Positions 15,503-24,852 are shown, numbered from the stretch's first letter. The stretch: DNA of 41,679 nt from Streptomyces sp. A012304 (GCF_026008495.1 NZ_BQUN01000030.1:1-41679), one strand, 5' to 3'. The notes: generated by a model from the sequence alone, not told the origin. Numbers and translations are program-made.

Positions 15503-15715
15503 TTTGGTGTTGGCGGCGGGCTTCGCTCGCACCCACTCGCGACGCTTCATCGACACGAGAGACCACGCCTCACTTCAGCTTCACCTCTCCCCAACGTCCC
15601 GTGCGCTTCAGCCTTTCCGCCACCACCAGCACAGAGGCGTGGGAGTTGGCCTTGCAGGTCAGCGACGGGACATACGACCACGCCGCTACCGAGCGGTGCG
15701 GAACGGAGTAATTCA

Positions 15716-16327
15716 ATGAACGGTTCTTGGCGCAGTGTGCCCCTGCCGCAGCACGTGGCCCAGCTGCCCCGCAACACTGCTGGACGTCCAGTTCCCGGCA
15801 ACATCTCGTGGTACGAGGCGGATGACGACGGTTCGATCCTCGTAACGTCGAACGACGAGCTGGGAGGTCACATCACCTGCTCATGCACGCCGGGGCGCGG
15901 AACTCCCGCGTTCGGCGAGCAATGCCCGGTTCGGCAGCGCGAGTTCATGGTCCAGCGACTGTGCGGCCTGTGCACGAAGGATATCGCCACCGTGGAACAG
16001 GTGGCGTTCGTCGGCGAGACGGACGCCGGATACTACCTGGAGCCGCCGCTCCACCAGGACTGTGCGGCGTATGCGCTGCAGGTGTGCCCGCGGCTTCACG
16101 CCGCCGGCGATCGCATCGAAGTCGCCCTTGCCCAGACATACACGCTGATGGAGGACCGGATCGTAGGCGTGACGGCCGGGGGCAAGCTGCGGCGCGCGAC
16201 GTTCGCCTTCGGCGATCCAGTGGCTCGGCACCTGGGGGTCCTCGAGTTCCACCTCGCCGTCCCGGTTGCACCCACCCGGCTGACCGGGCCGGAATGGGTG
16301 GCGAACCGAACCAAGAATGTTGCATAA
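15716..16327 (+). CDS. Cys-rich protein of a phage/actinobacterial family, unknown function
   Basis: ATG 15716 follows GGAG. The 203-residue protein opens LPQHVAQLPRNTAGRPVPGNISWYE and has a CRLCG-like cluster (CSCT, CPVRQ, LCGLC, then HQDCAAYALQVCP). This layout resembles a recurrent actinobacterial and actinophage family of uncharacterised Cys-rich proteins (recalled). The cysteines probably bind zinc. Its TAA stop (16325-16327) lies inside box promoter 7, so the coding end and the next promoter are constrained together. Confidence 0.75.
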   Translation: MNGSWRSVPLPQHVAQLPRNTAGRPVPGNISWYEADDDGSILVTSNDELGGHITCSCTPGRGTPAFGEQCPVRQREFMVQRLCGLCTKDIATVEQVAFVGETDAGYYLEPPLHQDCAAYALQVCPRLHAAGDRIEVALAQTYTLMEDRIVGVTAGGKLRRATFAFGDPVARHLGVLEFHLAVPVAPTRLTGPEWVANRTKNVA

Positions 16328-16348
16328 TTGGATTTACTCTTGTAGTGT
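16320..16348 (+). promoter_or_regulatory. Box promoter 7 (TTGCAT, 17 bp, TAGTGT)
   Basis: TTGCAT 16320-16325, spacer AATTGGATTTACTCTTG, TAGTGT 16343-16348. The -35 overlaps the last codons and stop of the preceding gene. It should drive the GNAT at 16477, the 17218 gene and possibly DNA ligase. Confidence 0.87.
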
Positions 16349-16476
16349 GTGGGCATATCGGAGAGCTGACCGCTCTCCTTCACACGCCGACCTCCTCACA
16401 GGCCGTTTCCCGGACGCCCACGTGGGCCCGGCACCGATGAATCACCCGGCGGTCTCCCGCCTTCTGGACGGAATCC

Positions 16477-17133
16477 ATGCAGCACGACGCTTCTCCTGAA
16501 CCCACACCCGCTGTACGTATCGGACGCGCCCGCTTCCGCGACCTGGACGCGGTCTGCGATCTGCTGTCGCTGGTCAGCCCTGGCGAGCCGGTCCCGCGCA
16601 CGGTCCCGGTGGCCCTCTCCTTGCCGCCGGGACGGCTCACGCACGGAGACTGCCTGTGCCTGACGGCCCGGCTCGGCGACCGCATCGTCGGCGTGCTGAT
16701 GGCCAGCCCGCCTCACTGGACCGAGACCCACCCCCTACGCATCGAACTGCTACGCAGCGTCCTGTACATCGGGGGTGTTGCGGTCGCGCCCGACGTCCGG
16801 GGACAGGGCCTCGCCAGCGAACTGCTGCGCGCGGCCGAGCATCACAGCCGCCTCGCGGGGCTTCGCCTGCTCACGCTGGAGCATCCGCCCGGGCTCACCA
16901 GCTTCTACACCCGGCACGGCTACACGGCGGGGCAGGAGCGGCTGCTCGTCGCACTGCCCAACGGCATGCAGGTGCGCAAGATGCCCGGGCACCAGAGTGC
17001 TGTGAAGCCCCTCGTCCCCGGAGTCGGGCTCACTGAAGTGCCGGGGGCTCCGGCAAGGGTCGTCACCGGTCTGCTTCCCGGGTGTGCGGTGCCGCCGTCC
17101 GCCCGCTACCGCCACGGCCGCCTTGTCCTTTGA
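16477..17133 (+). CDS. GNAT acetyltransferase, copy 1 of a paralogous pair
   Basis: ATG 16477 follows a GGACGGA site. The acetyl-CoA loop is VAVAPDVRGQGLASELL (101-117) and the C-terminal strand-helix region includes LTSFYTRHGYT. It resembles the protein at 35856 in length, in the early LSLPP segment, in VAVAP-R-RG-G at the same position and in a C-terminal tail ending near LLPG-VP. Both stand directly behind box promoters, so they are probably duplicated regulon members. The substrate is unknown; a role in protein or toxin modification is speculation. Confidence 0.85.
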   Translation: MQHDASPEPTPAVRIGRARFRDLDAVCDLLSLVSPGEPVPRTVPVALSLPPGRLTHGDCLCLTARLGDRIVGVLMASPPHWTETHPLRIELLRSVLYIGGVAVAPDVRGQGLASELLRAAEHHSRLAGLRLLTLEHPPGLTSFYTRHGYTAGQERLLVALPNGMQVRKMPGHQSAVKPLVPGVGLTEVPGAPARVVTGLLPGCAVPPSARYRHGRLVL

Positions 17134-17217
17134 TCCGCGTTCACGGCCCCTGCCGCTCGCCGCGTCGCCGACCGCCCCCCGCGGTCAGGCCCCGTCGACT
17201 CCCGGAAGGACGCTTCC

Positions 17218-17712
17218 TTGATCACAACGCCCTCCCAGCACGCCGCGCTGATCGCCAGTGCGCTCGCGGACGTCATCCGCAGCGGTGCCAAGCAGCACCC
17301 CGACCGCGGGGCCCTGGAGCGCATCGCGGAACTGCTCGACACGGTGGTCATCGCCTTCGTCGACGCCGAGCCGGACGCCGTCTCGGCTCCAGCGGACGCA
17401 GTCCTCACACTCCAGGACGCGGAGGTCCTTGCTGCCCGATCCCCGGGGGCCGGCCTGCCCCTGGGGTTCACCGCGGCCGTCCTTGCGCCCGTCACGGGCC
17501 ACGCTCCCGAGTTGCCCGCCCCTGCCGGCGCGGCCTCCCCACAGCTCGCTGAACAGGATGCCCGGCTGCGGGCGCGGCTGGCGCTCGTTGAGGAGTGGCT
17601 GCTCGACACGCAGCACCCCGACATGGTGCCCGCGTACGCCTCCGTCTCCCTCACCCTGCGCACCAAGCTGGCGCACATCGCCGCGGCCGTCGCCGTCGGC
17701 AGCCGGGCCTGA
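17218..17712 (+). CDS. Helical Ala-rich protein, unknown
   Basis: TTG 17218 is chosen because GGAAGGA lies seven bases upstream. The 164 residues are mostly helical, with a conserved-looking opening (SQHAALIASALADVIRSGA), a middle LTLQDAEVLAARSPG and a final helix block (LRARLALVEEWLLDTQHP). No catalytic motif. It lies between the GNAT and ligase genes, followed by a hairpin. Confidence 0.65.
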   Translation: MITTPSQHAALIASALADVIRSGAKQHPDRGALERIAELLDTVVIAFVDAEPDAVSAPADAVLTLQDAEVLAARSPGAGLPLGFTAAVLAPVTGHAPELPAPAGAASPQLAEQDARLRARLALVEEWLLDTQHPDMVPAYASVSLTLRTKLAHIAAAVAVGSRA

Positions 17713-17738
17713 CACCTCGGCTCTGCGCCCTCCTTCTA

Positions 17739-17760
17739 CGGCCCGCCGCCCGGCGGGCCG
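17739..17760 (+). terminator. Hairpin between 17218 gene and ligA
   Basis: CGGCCCGCCG (17739-17748) and CGGCGGGCCG (17751-17760) form a perfect 10-bp inverted repeat separated by two bases. It may terminate upstream transcription or lower read-through into ligA. Confidence 0.55.
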
Positions 17761-17822
17761 TCCCGCGGCGGCACGTTGATGCGCCGCGACATCACCACAT
17801 CTCATATGAATCGGGATTCTTC

Positions 17823-19871
17823 ATGACCACCCTTGCCTCAGAACCGGTGCTGTCCAGCCGCGGTGACTACCTGGCAGCGGTCCGCCAGGCCGTCGAGGCC
17901 GCCAAGGCCTACTTCGGCGACGGGGACAGCCCGCTCGACGACGTGACCTACGACCGGCTCATCCGAGCCATCGCGGCCTGGGAGAAGGACCACCCGCAGG
18001 ACGTTGCCGCGGACTCTCCGACCGGCAAGGTCGGGGCGGGCGCGGCACCGACGGGCGATGTCCCCCACACGAAGGTGATGCTGTCGCTGGACAACGTCTT
18101 CAGCCGCGAGCAGCTGCTCGACTGGGGAGCCTCGGCGGACCGGAGGCTGGGCCGCCCCCTCGTCGGCGGCTGGGCAGTGGAGGCCAAGCTCGACGGCAAC
18201 GCCATCGCCGCCCGCTACGTCCGCGGCCGCCTGACCCAGGTTCTCACCCGGGGAAGCGGCAGCCACGGTGAGGACATCAGCCACGTGGCCGGCACGATCA
18301 TCGGACTGCCCGTCCGGCTGACGGAGCCGCTGACCTTCGAAGTGCGCGGCGAGGCCCTGTTTACCCGTGACCAGTTCCAGCGCGCGAACGAGGTGCGTGC
18401 CGCACACGGTGCGAAGCCGTTCGCCAACCCGCGCGCTGGGGCCTCCGGCACGCTGCGGGCCAGAGACCGCGACTACACGCTGCCGATGACGTTCTTCGCA
18501 TTCGGCGCGGTAGACCTCCCGGGAGAGACGTTCGTACCAGAGGGAGCCACGCACCTGGAGGTCCTGAAGGCGGTCGGCGATGCGGGGGTCCAGACGATCA
18601 GCGACACGCCGACCGGCAGCGTCGTGGTGGACACGCTGGCCGATGCTGCACGGCGCATCGATGAGATCAGGGAACAGCGCGGCTCGCTGCCGTTCGACAT
18701 CGACGGTGTCGTCGTCAAGGCCGTCAGTGCGGCTGAACAGGCCGCACTGGGGGCCGGGAGCCGGTTCCCGTACTGGGCGGTCGCCCACAAGCTGCCGGCC
18801 GTGGAGCGCATGACCGTACTCAACGCTGTCAGCTGGGAGACGGGCCGGACCGGCATGATCGCGCCGACCGCCGAGCTGGAGCCCGTCGAGGTGGAAGGAA
18901 GCATGGTGTCGCGTGCCACGCTGCACAACCCCGGCGACATCCGACGCAGGGATCTCCACCTGGGCGACACGGTGACCGTGCACAAGGCCGGCGATGTAAT
19001 TCCCAGGGTCGAGGCCGCGGTGGTGGCCCGCAGGCCCAAGGACGCCGTGCCGGTGCCGCTGCCGGAGCGGTGCCCGAACTGCGGCGGCGGGATCGATAAG
19101 AGCCAGGAGCGGTGGCGCTGCGTCAAGGGCACCGCGTGCCGTCTGCCCGCCCTGATCGAGTACGCCGCCGGGCGCGACCAGCTCGACATCGACGGCCTGG
19201 GCGCCCGGTACGTCAAGGCCCTCGTTGACGCCGGAGCCGTCCGGGATGTCGCCGACCTCTTCACCCTCAGCACCGAACAGCTCACCGATGCCTCCGGCAG
19301 CGCCAGGCGCGGTGCCAAGCTGGCCGAACAAATCCAGCAGGCCAAGTCACTGCCGCTCAGCCGCATCCTCTGCGCTCTCGGCATCGTCGGCACCGGGCGC
19401 AGCATGTCCCGCCGGATCGCTGCCCACTTCGGAACCATGGAGGCCATCCGCCGCGCGGACGCGGCGGCCCTGCGCGAGGTGGACGGCATCGGCGCGGAGA
19501 AGGCGCCCGTCATCGTCCAGCAGCTCGCCGACCAGGGGCCGGTCATCGACAAGCTCGTGGCCGCGGGCGTCACCCTGACGGAGCCCGAGGCCGCCAGCAC
19601 GAGCCAGGGGCCGCTGACCGGCAAGGTCGTGGTCGTCACCGGAAGGATGACCGGCTTCCTCGAAGGCCTCGAGCGCAGCGACATGACCGCGCTGATCCAG
19701 AAGGCCGGCGGCCAGGCGGGCAGCAGCGTCACCGCCAACACGGACTACCTCGTCGCTGCTCCGGCGGCCAGCGGCAAACTGAGTACGAAGGCGGCCAGGG
19801 CTCAGCAGCTGGGTGTGGAGGTGCTCTCGCCGGACGCCTTCGCCGCACTGGTCATGGACTACCTCGGCTGA
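17823..19871 (+). CDS. ligA: NAD-dependent DNA ligase LigA
   Basis: A full-length 682-residue ligase; family members are usually near 670. In order it has: an N-terminal domain with SPLDDVTYDRL and MLSLDNVFS, the adenylation motif AKLDGNA with active-site K122, nucleotide-binding strands (RGEALFTRDQF, GASGTLRARD), and the VVVKAV motif. An OB fold follows, then a Cys4 zinc finger (CPNC, CVKG, C near 435-460), helix-hairpin-helix repeats and a C-terminal BRCT domain beginning LTGKVVVVTG. All signature residues I checked are intact. It seals nicks using NAD and duplicates a chromosomal housekeeping function, so it probably serves replication or repair of this element. The ATG at 17823 has a weak ribosome site. 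Confidence 0.96.
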   Translation: MTTLASEPVLSSRGDYLAAVRQAVEAAKAYFGDGDSPLDDVTYDRLIRAIAAWEKDHPQDVAADSPTGKVGAGAAPTGDVPHTKVMLSLDNVFSREQLLDWGASADRRLGRPLVGGWAVEAKLDGNAIAARYVRGRLTQVLTRGSGSHGEDISHVAGTIIGLPVRLTEPLTFEVRGEALFTRDQFQRANEVRAAHGAKPFANPRAGASGTLRARDRDYTLPMTFFAFGAVDLPGETFVPEGATHLEVLKAVGDAGVQTISDTPTGSVVVDTLADAARRIDEIREQRGSLPFDIDGVVVKAVSAAEQAALGAGSRFPYWAVAHKLPAVERMTVLNAVSWETGRTGMIAPTAELEPVEVEGSMVSRATLHNPGDIRRRDLHLGDTVTVHKAGDVIPRVEAAVVARRPKDAVPVPLPERCPNCGGGIDKSQERWRCVKGTACRLPALIEYAAGRDQLDIDGLGARYVKALVDAGAVRDVADLFTLSTEQLTDASGSARRGAKLAEQIQQAKSLPLSRILCALGIVGTGRSMSRRIAAHFGTMEAIRRADAAALREVDGIGAEKAPVIVQQLADQGPVIDKLVAAGVTLTEPEAASTSQGPLTGKVVVVTGRMTGFLEGLERSDMTALIQKAGGQAGSSVTANTDYLVAAPAASGKLSTKAARAQQLGVEVLSPDAFAALVMDYLG

Positions 19872-19885
19872 TCCGGTGGACGCGG

Positions 19886-19920
19886 TGGCGGGGCGGGACG
19901 CTGGGCTTCCCTCCCCGCCA
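19886..19920 (+). terminator. Terminator after ligA
   Basis: TGGCGGGG (19886-19893) pairs with CCCCGCCA (19913-19920), 15 bases after the ligase stop and upstream of box promoter 8. Confidence 0.6.
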
Positions 19921-19956
19921 TCGCGCTCTTCCGTGGGCACACCCCTTCCCTGATAG

Positions 19957-19985
19957 TTGCTTAATTGGATTTATTGCAGTAATCT
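19957..19985 (+). promoter_or_regulatory. Box promoter 8 (TTGCTT, 17 bp, TAATCT)
   Basis: TTGCTT 19957-19962, spacer AATTGGATTTATTGCAG, TAATCT 19980-19985. It lies 79 bases before the HU-family gene. Confidence 0.88.
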
Positions 19986-20063
19986 TAGGGGAGTTGGGCG
20001 AGCGGAGGCGCCACTAGCGCCTCTTCGAGCACGCCGACTTCATGAGCAGAAACGAGAAGTACC

Positions 20064-20396
20064 TTGAACAAGCAGCAGCTGATCAAGGAGATCGCGGCCA
20101 ACGGCAGCATCTCCACCGCCCGGGCCGCCGAAGCCCTGGAACTAGTGCTGGACACGCTGGTCCGGCGCGTCCTGGACGGCGACGCCGTCTCCGTGACCGG
20201 GTTCGGCAAGCTCCAGGCGGTCCACACCCCCGCGCGCCGCGCACGCAATCCGCAGACCGGTGAACGAGTCCTGGTTCCCGCAGGCAGGCGGATCGTGTTC
20301 CGCCCGGGCGCCGCGTTCACCGCGATGGCCCGCGGCAAGCGCCCCGTCCCCGAGGCCGGGCGCAGCGCCGCGCGCAAGAGTCCCAAGAGCGCGTAA
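20064..20396 (+). CDS. HU/IHF-family DNA-binding protein with basic tail
   Basis: TTG 20064 follows GAGAAG. The 110-residue protein has the complete HU fold: N-terminal helices MNKQQLIKEIAANGSIS, the turn VSVTGFGKLQ and the DNA-binding arm with RRARNPQTGE. A 15-20 residue Lys/Arg/Ala tail follows (RKSPKSA end). It bends and packages DNA. It differs clearly from the second HU at 39676, so the two are not a recent duplication. It is followed by an exceptionally strong terminator, so it is probably made from its own transcript. Confidence 0.93.
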   Translation: MNKQQLIKEIAANGSISTARAAEALELVLDTLVRRVLDGDAVSVTGFGKLQAVHTPARRARNPQTGERVLVPAGRRIVFRPGAAFTAMARGKRPVPEAGRSAARKSPKSA

Positions 20397-20409
20397 CGCC
20401 CAGCCCATG

Positions 20410-20454
20410 TCGTGGTCCCGCCGGGCCGGATCTTCCGGCCCGGCGGGACCACGA
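20410..20454 (+). terminator. Very long perfect terminator hairpin
   Basis: Two arms of 21 bp (20410-20430 and 20434-20454) are perfectly complementary around the loop TCT, 13 bases after the HU stop. It is the strongest hairpin in the window. Confidence 0.9.
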
Positions 20455-20518
20455 ACGACGCTCCTCCTGTGGGGAACGCCAACGTCAGCCGCACGCCTGT
20501 GCAGAAAGCACCGCTTCC

Positions 20519-21106
20519 ATGACCGCCTCCGTCCATGACGCCACCACGCACGCACTCGTCTCGATCCCGGCCGCGCACCGCGGGCGCGCCACCGTCACGG
20601 CCGTCCCGGAGGAAGGCGTGCTGATCACATTCGCGCCGCGCTACGTGACCTCCGAGGAGCGCGCCGCCGTCGACCGGCATGAGCTGGGCAGCAAGGCCCG
20701 GCGCCGTGCCGAGCACAAGCTCATCACCACGCTCGCCAGAGAGGCCCGCGCGGTGCTCGGCGCGTGTGAGGGGGCCTTGCGGGCCGCCGGGTACGACGTC
20801 GCCCATGAGGGGCGCACGGACGACGTGCTGGGGCTGCTGGAGGGTTTCGTGCTGCGCTCCATAAGTGCCGTGCCGGTCGCGTACGGGCAGGCGTTCTCGT
20901 CCGCCGGACGGGCGTGGCAGTCGGGGGTCGAACACGGCTGGGACCACGCCGCCTTCGTCAGGGCGTACGGCACGGAGCACGACCGCCGCCGCCCCGCCGT
21001 GCCGAGCTACCACCGTGACCAGCACGAGGCGTACGAGCACGGCTGGCGTGAGGGCCGGAAGCGGTTCAACCGCGGCTGCTACACCGACAACACCCCGCGG
21101 TCCTAG
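20519..21106 (+). CDS. Unknown 195-residue protein
   Basis: ATG 20519 with a weak AGAAAG site. The N-terminal 50 residues look like a beta-rich domain, the centre is helical (GSKARRRAEHKLITTLAREARAVL) and the C-terminus is rich in Tyr, His and Arg (YHRDQHEAYEHGWREGRKRFNRG). No family recognised. The neighbours are nucleoid and methylation genes. Confidence 0.65.
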   Translation: MTASVHDATTHALVSIPAAHRGRATVTAVPEEGVLITFAPRYVTSEERAAVDRHELGSKARRRAEHKLITTLAREARAVLGACEGALRAAGYDVAHEGRTDDVLGLLEGFVLRSISAVPVAYGQAFSSAGRAWQSGVEHGWDHAAFVRAYGTEHDRRRPAVPSYHRDQHEAYEHGWREGRKRFNRGCYTDNTPRS

Positions 21107-21109
21107 GTG

Positions 21110-22783
21110 ATGGGCCAGGCACTACGCGCCGGCCGCAGGCCCGCGCACGCACCATCAGCCCGGCCAGGGGCTCGGCCCCGGCCGGGCGGGCCGTCTCGCT
21201 CCGGCGCCCATCCGAGCCGCAAGCCGGCACAGCCTGTCCGGCGCGAGCCTCGCGGGTTCGTCCCGGTTGCGGCCGATGAGGTACCAGGCGACATCCATGC
21301 CCTCGCCCCCGCCGAGGGGAACCCGGCACTCGCCGCGTGCCGGGCCACGGCGGAGGCCTTGTCCGCGTACGCCGCTCAGCACCCGGGACCCGAGGCGGCG
21401 GATTGGGCCTTCGTGGCGCAGGAGCGCGTCACCGAGTGCACGTACCGGATTGACGAAGGTGCCGGACAGGACGAGCTCCAGGGCCTGGCCGACGCTGCCC
21501 GCGGCGAGCTCGCCGCACTGACGCTGGGCCTGCTTGACGAGGCCGGTCCCATGACGGCCGAGCGGCTGGCGGCGCTGGACGCGGACACGCTCGCGCTCCT
21601 CACCTGGTACGCCGCGCCGTGGCCAGTTCGCTGGCTGTGGCCTCCCGAGACAGATGCGCACGGGGTGGCGCTCCGGCCGCGGATCGTGAACCTGTTCCAC
21701 GGACCGGGCGGCTGGAGCGAGGGGATCTGCCGTGTGCTGGGGGCGGACGTCGACATGATCGGCGTCGACCTGGACCCCGGCGCGGCCGCTACCGCGAATG
21801 CCGCCGGACACGTGTGCATCGTCGCCGACGTCGCCGCCCTGGACCCTGAACACCCAGCGCTGCAGTGGGTCGTCGGTGTCATCCTCTCCCCGCCGTGCCA
21901 GGCCTTCAGTCCCGCAGGGCGCCGCCGGGGGCACGAGGTCGCGGCGATCGAGCTGGTCTGCTCGGTGATCCGATCCGTGGGAGGCGCGGCAGGCTACCTG
22001 CAGACCGTGCACGCCGACGGGTCCGGTGCCGGGTGCGCCCCGCGCTCGGGAGAGACGTGGCCCGAGGTCCGAGCCCAGCTCGCCGGCCTCGAGGACGAGC
22101 GGGCCGGGCTGATGGCCGAGGCGGCCATCTGGCCGCTGGCCATGCTGTGCAGCAACGGATCGGTCGAGTGGGTCGCCGTCGAGCAGTCCAGCGCCCTTCC
22201 GGCCGAGATCGAGGAAGCGATCTTCTTCGAGTTCGAGCAGGCCGGATGGCGCACCACGGAGGCCATGACCCTGGACTCCGTGGAGCACGGGTCGCCCTCG
22301 CACCGCAAGCGGCGCTTCCTGACCGCCTACCGCAACCAGACGCCTGTCATCAGCGTTCACCCCGAAACGCCCTTCCCGGTCACGACGTTCGCCCAGTGCG
22401 TCGGCTGGGGGCCCGGACGCCGGGTCAACACCCGGGGACAGCGCGGGATCGACCCGCGCACCGGCCGCCCCAAGGGCGGCGGCGGCTTCTCCGCGGACCG
22501 GCCCTCGAACTGCGTGACGGCCACGGCCTACGGCTGGAAGGACGAGGACAGCGGACAACGCATCCACCAGAACGACATCGGCCGTCTGGTCGGCTTCCGC
22601 AGCGACTACCCATGGACTCACATCGGGCGCGGCGAAGGCATCAGGACCCGAGCCCAGCAGGCCGCCGACGTGGTGTGTCCGATGACCGCAGCGGCCGTGA
22701 TCGGCCGCATTCTGAACCTACACTGGGAGGAGCAGACCCGCACATACGTCACCAAGCTGTACGGCACCACCGAAACCGCGTAA
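21110..22783 (+). CDS. DNA (cytosine-5) methyltransferase
   Basis: Motif I (IVNLFHGPGGWSEG, near residue 195), motif IV (GVILSPPCQAFSPAG with the catalytic Cys, near residue 260), motif VI as WVAVEQS, motif VIII as HRKRRFLTAYR, then a C-terminal motif region. These identify a C5-cytosine methyltransferase. Variants within the motifs (NLFHGPGGW for DLFxGxGG, VEQ for ENV) place it in a diverged, phage-like branch. I placed the start at ATG 21110, but the first 60 residues are low complexity and contain a hairpin, so the true start may be internal. No restriction enzyme lies nearby, so it looks like an orphan enzyme for self-protection or regulation. Confidence 0.88.
   Translation: MGQALRAGRRPAHAPSARPGARPRPGGPSRSGAHPSRKPAQPVRREPRGFVPVAADEVPGDIHALAPAEGNPALAACRATAEALSAYAAQHPGPEAADWAFVAQERVTECTYRIDEGAGQDELQGLADAARGELAALTLGLLDEAGPMTAERLAALDADTLALLTWYAAPWPVRWLWPPETDAHGVALRPRIVNLFHGPGGWSEGICRVLGADVDMIGVDLDPGAAATANAAGHVCIVADVAALDPEHPALQWVVGVILSPPCQAFSPAGRRRGHEVAAIELVCSVIRSVGGAAGYLQTVHADGSGAGCAPRSGETWPEVRAQLAGLEDERAGLMAEAAIWPLAMLCSNGSVEWVAVEQSSALPAEIEEAIFFEFEQAGWRTTEAMTLDSVEHGSPSHRKRRFLTAYRNQTPVISVHPETPFPVTTFAQCVGWGPGRRVNTRGQRGIDPRTGRPKGGGGFSADRPSNCVTATAYGWKDEDSGQRIHQNDIGRLVGFRSDYPWTHIGRGEGIRTRAQQAADVVCPMTAAAVIGRILNLHWEEQTRTYVTKLYGTTETA
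21158..21187 (+). terminator. Terminator-like hairpin at the start of the methyltransferase frame
   Basis: GCCCGGCC (21158-21165) and GGCCGGGC (21180-21187) enclose a second stem GGGGC-TCG-GCCCC, giving 13 bp with a single bulged A. It lies 51 bases after the 20519 gene and is the main reason to doubt the upstream methyltransferase start. Confidence 0.55.
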
Positions 22784-23010
22784 CCCCCGGCGCCGGGAGC
22801 TCGTACGGCCCCGCAGACAGCACCTACCTACCCAAAACCTCTATGTTCAGCCGCAGTTGCTGTCCCTCGTCAGGATCGCCGGCTGGCGCGCTTCTGCCGA
22901 TGCCCGGCCAACTGCGCCCGCCGTTCGGCATCATGCGAAGGACTTCGTTGGTGCGCCCGCCTTGCACCGGCGCCCGACGACACTGTGTGGCCCAGGAAGG
23001 AACTCCTCTT

Positions 23011-24852
23011 TTGTCCCGCGTTCAGTTCACCGCCGGCTCGCCCGTCGGTGCTCTTACCGACCCGGTCATGATCGACAGCAAGGACACCGTCGATCGCGAC
23101 GACGCCATCGCGGTCCGTCCGACGAGCGACGGATGGCGGCTGACGGTCTATGTCGCCGACGTCGCCTCCGGAGTCGCCCTGGGCAGCGACGCCGACCGCG
23201 AGGCCCTGCGGCGGCGCGAGTCGGCCTACGGCGGCTGGCGTGGCCGGGCCAAGATGCTTCCACGGCCCGTGGAAGACCGCCTGACACTGGCACCCGGGCG
23301 CGCATGCCCGGCGTTGGCGGTGCACATGAAGATCGGCCGGGACGGATCCGTGAATCACGTCGAGGTCGAGCGGGCCACGGTGCGCGGCGCCCTGGCCATG
23401 GACCACGCCGAGGTCGCCGCCGCGGTCCGCAACTCCGACCACCCCCTGCACGACGGTCTGCGCCAGGCCGCCGCGGTGAGCGAAGTTCTCCTCGCGCGCC
23501 GGCGGGAGCACGGGGCACTCGCCCTGTACGACCTGCTGTCCGGCTGGGCCACCGACGAGGACGGCACCGTGGTGCGGCTGGCATCCTTCTAACGGAACAT
23601 CGCCTATGTGATCGTTCAGGAGTGCATGATCGCCGCAAACACGGCGCTGGCCGGGTGGGCTGCCGAACGCGACCTTCCGGTGCTCTTCCGCAACCACTCC
23701 GCCTCCAAGGTCGCCCCGCCCCGGGACGTCCTACTCCACGACCTTGACCTCGCCTTCACCGCCCGCTCCGACGCCCGGCTGGCAGCGCTGCAGCAACGCA
23801 CCCTCAGGGCCGCCGAGTACGCGCCGTTCATGGGCGGACACTGGGGCCTGAACCTTCCCGGCTACCTCCACGGCACCTCGCCGCTGCGGCGCTATGCCGA
23901 CCTGGTGGTGCAACGGATCATCCTCAGCCACCTCGACAAGACCGCCAGCCCCTACTCCGCCGACGAGCTCCACGCCGTCGCGCAGGCCCTGAACGACGGC
24001 GCGCGCCAGGACCGAGAAGCCGAGAGCGAGTCGAGGAAGTCCGTCACGCACTCCCGCACACGGCGCGCCGCAGCCGATGACTCAGCCGACTACTCCAGGC
24101 TCGACAGCGCGGCCTTCCACGCCATCCTCAAGCGAGGCTGCAAGGAGCAGATCGCCGGGCCCTCGCTCGTCGACGAGGCCGCCCGACGCGCCGCCGACCA
24201 GAAGCTCACCTCCCTGGAGCAGCAGCTCGTCTTGCTCGTCGCGGGCGGGGCCGGTTGGGAGCCGGCCCGCGTCGCGTGCCTGCAAGCCATCGCGGCGTCG
24301 CCGGAGACGGCCGTGTCCGTCCTCTCGGTACACGCACAGGTCAACGGGTGCGAGCTGCCCGAGTTCACCGTCGAGGCCCGGGGCAAGGGGCACGACGCCG
24401 CCTTCCGTGCCCAGGCCTCCTGGACCTCCGGCGACGACCAGGTCACCGGTGCCGAGCGCTCGGCCTCCACGAAGAAGGGAGCCCGTCACCAGGCCGCTCT
24501 GAGCCTGCTCGCCCGCCTGGCCGACCTGCCCGACCCCTCGCGTGATCTTGCAGCCTGGGGCCGCACCGAAGCCGCACCCGCCGCGAAGGCCCTCCCGCCC
24601 GCTGAGGACCGCTCCCCGGTGTCGGTACTCAACGAACTCGAGCAGACCCGGGTCATCACCAGCCTGAAGTACGGAATGTCCAGCGACGGCCCCGGCCATC
24701 AGATGGTCTTCTCGTGCACGGCACACGCCGAGATGGGCGGTCAGAGCCTGTCCGCCACCGCTTCTGCGACGAAGAAGGCAACTGCCAAGGCGCACGCGGC
24801 AGACGGCCTGCTCACACAGATCCGTGCCGCACACACGGAATCGCACGCCTAA
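23011..24852 (+). pseudogene. RNB exoribonuclease with two dsRNA-binding domains, interrupted by TAA
   Basis: TTG 23011 follows GGAAGGA. The frame runs 613 codons but contains one TAA (23590-23592, codon 194) in the middle of the RNB domain. Both sides continue in the same frame: before it, the catalytic acidic motif DRDDAI (28-33); after it, IVQECMIAAN, then HGTSPLRRYADLVVQR, the standard RNB end signature. The C-terminal third holds two dsRBD-like segments (about 24314-24530 and 24613-24830), each with a KK-A helix (TKKGARHQAAL, TKKATAKAHAA). RNB enzymes degrade RNA 3' to 5'; added dsRBDs would target duplex RNA. The TAA probably replaced GAA. A GTG at 23608 could reinitiate, but that product lacks the catalytic acidic motif. 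The preceding 22784-23010 contains no gene. Confidence 0.8.

Noticed and set aside
17838..19331. Long minus-strand frame opposite DNA ligase
   Set aside because: The ligase frame has every family motif; the opposite frame has none.
21155..22621. Long minus-strand frame opposite the methyltransferase
   Set aside because: It is a mirror of the high-GC codon pattern, with no conserved motifs or ribosome site.
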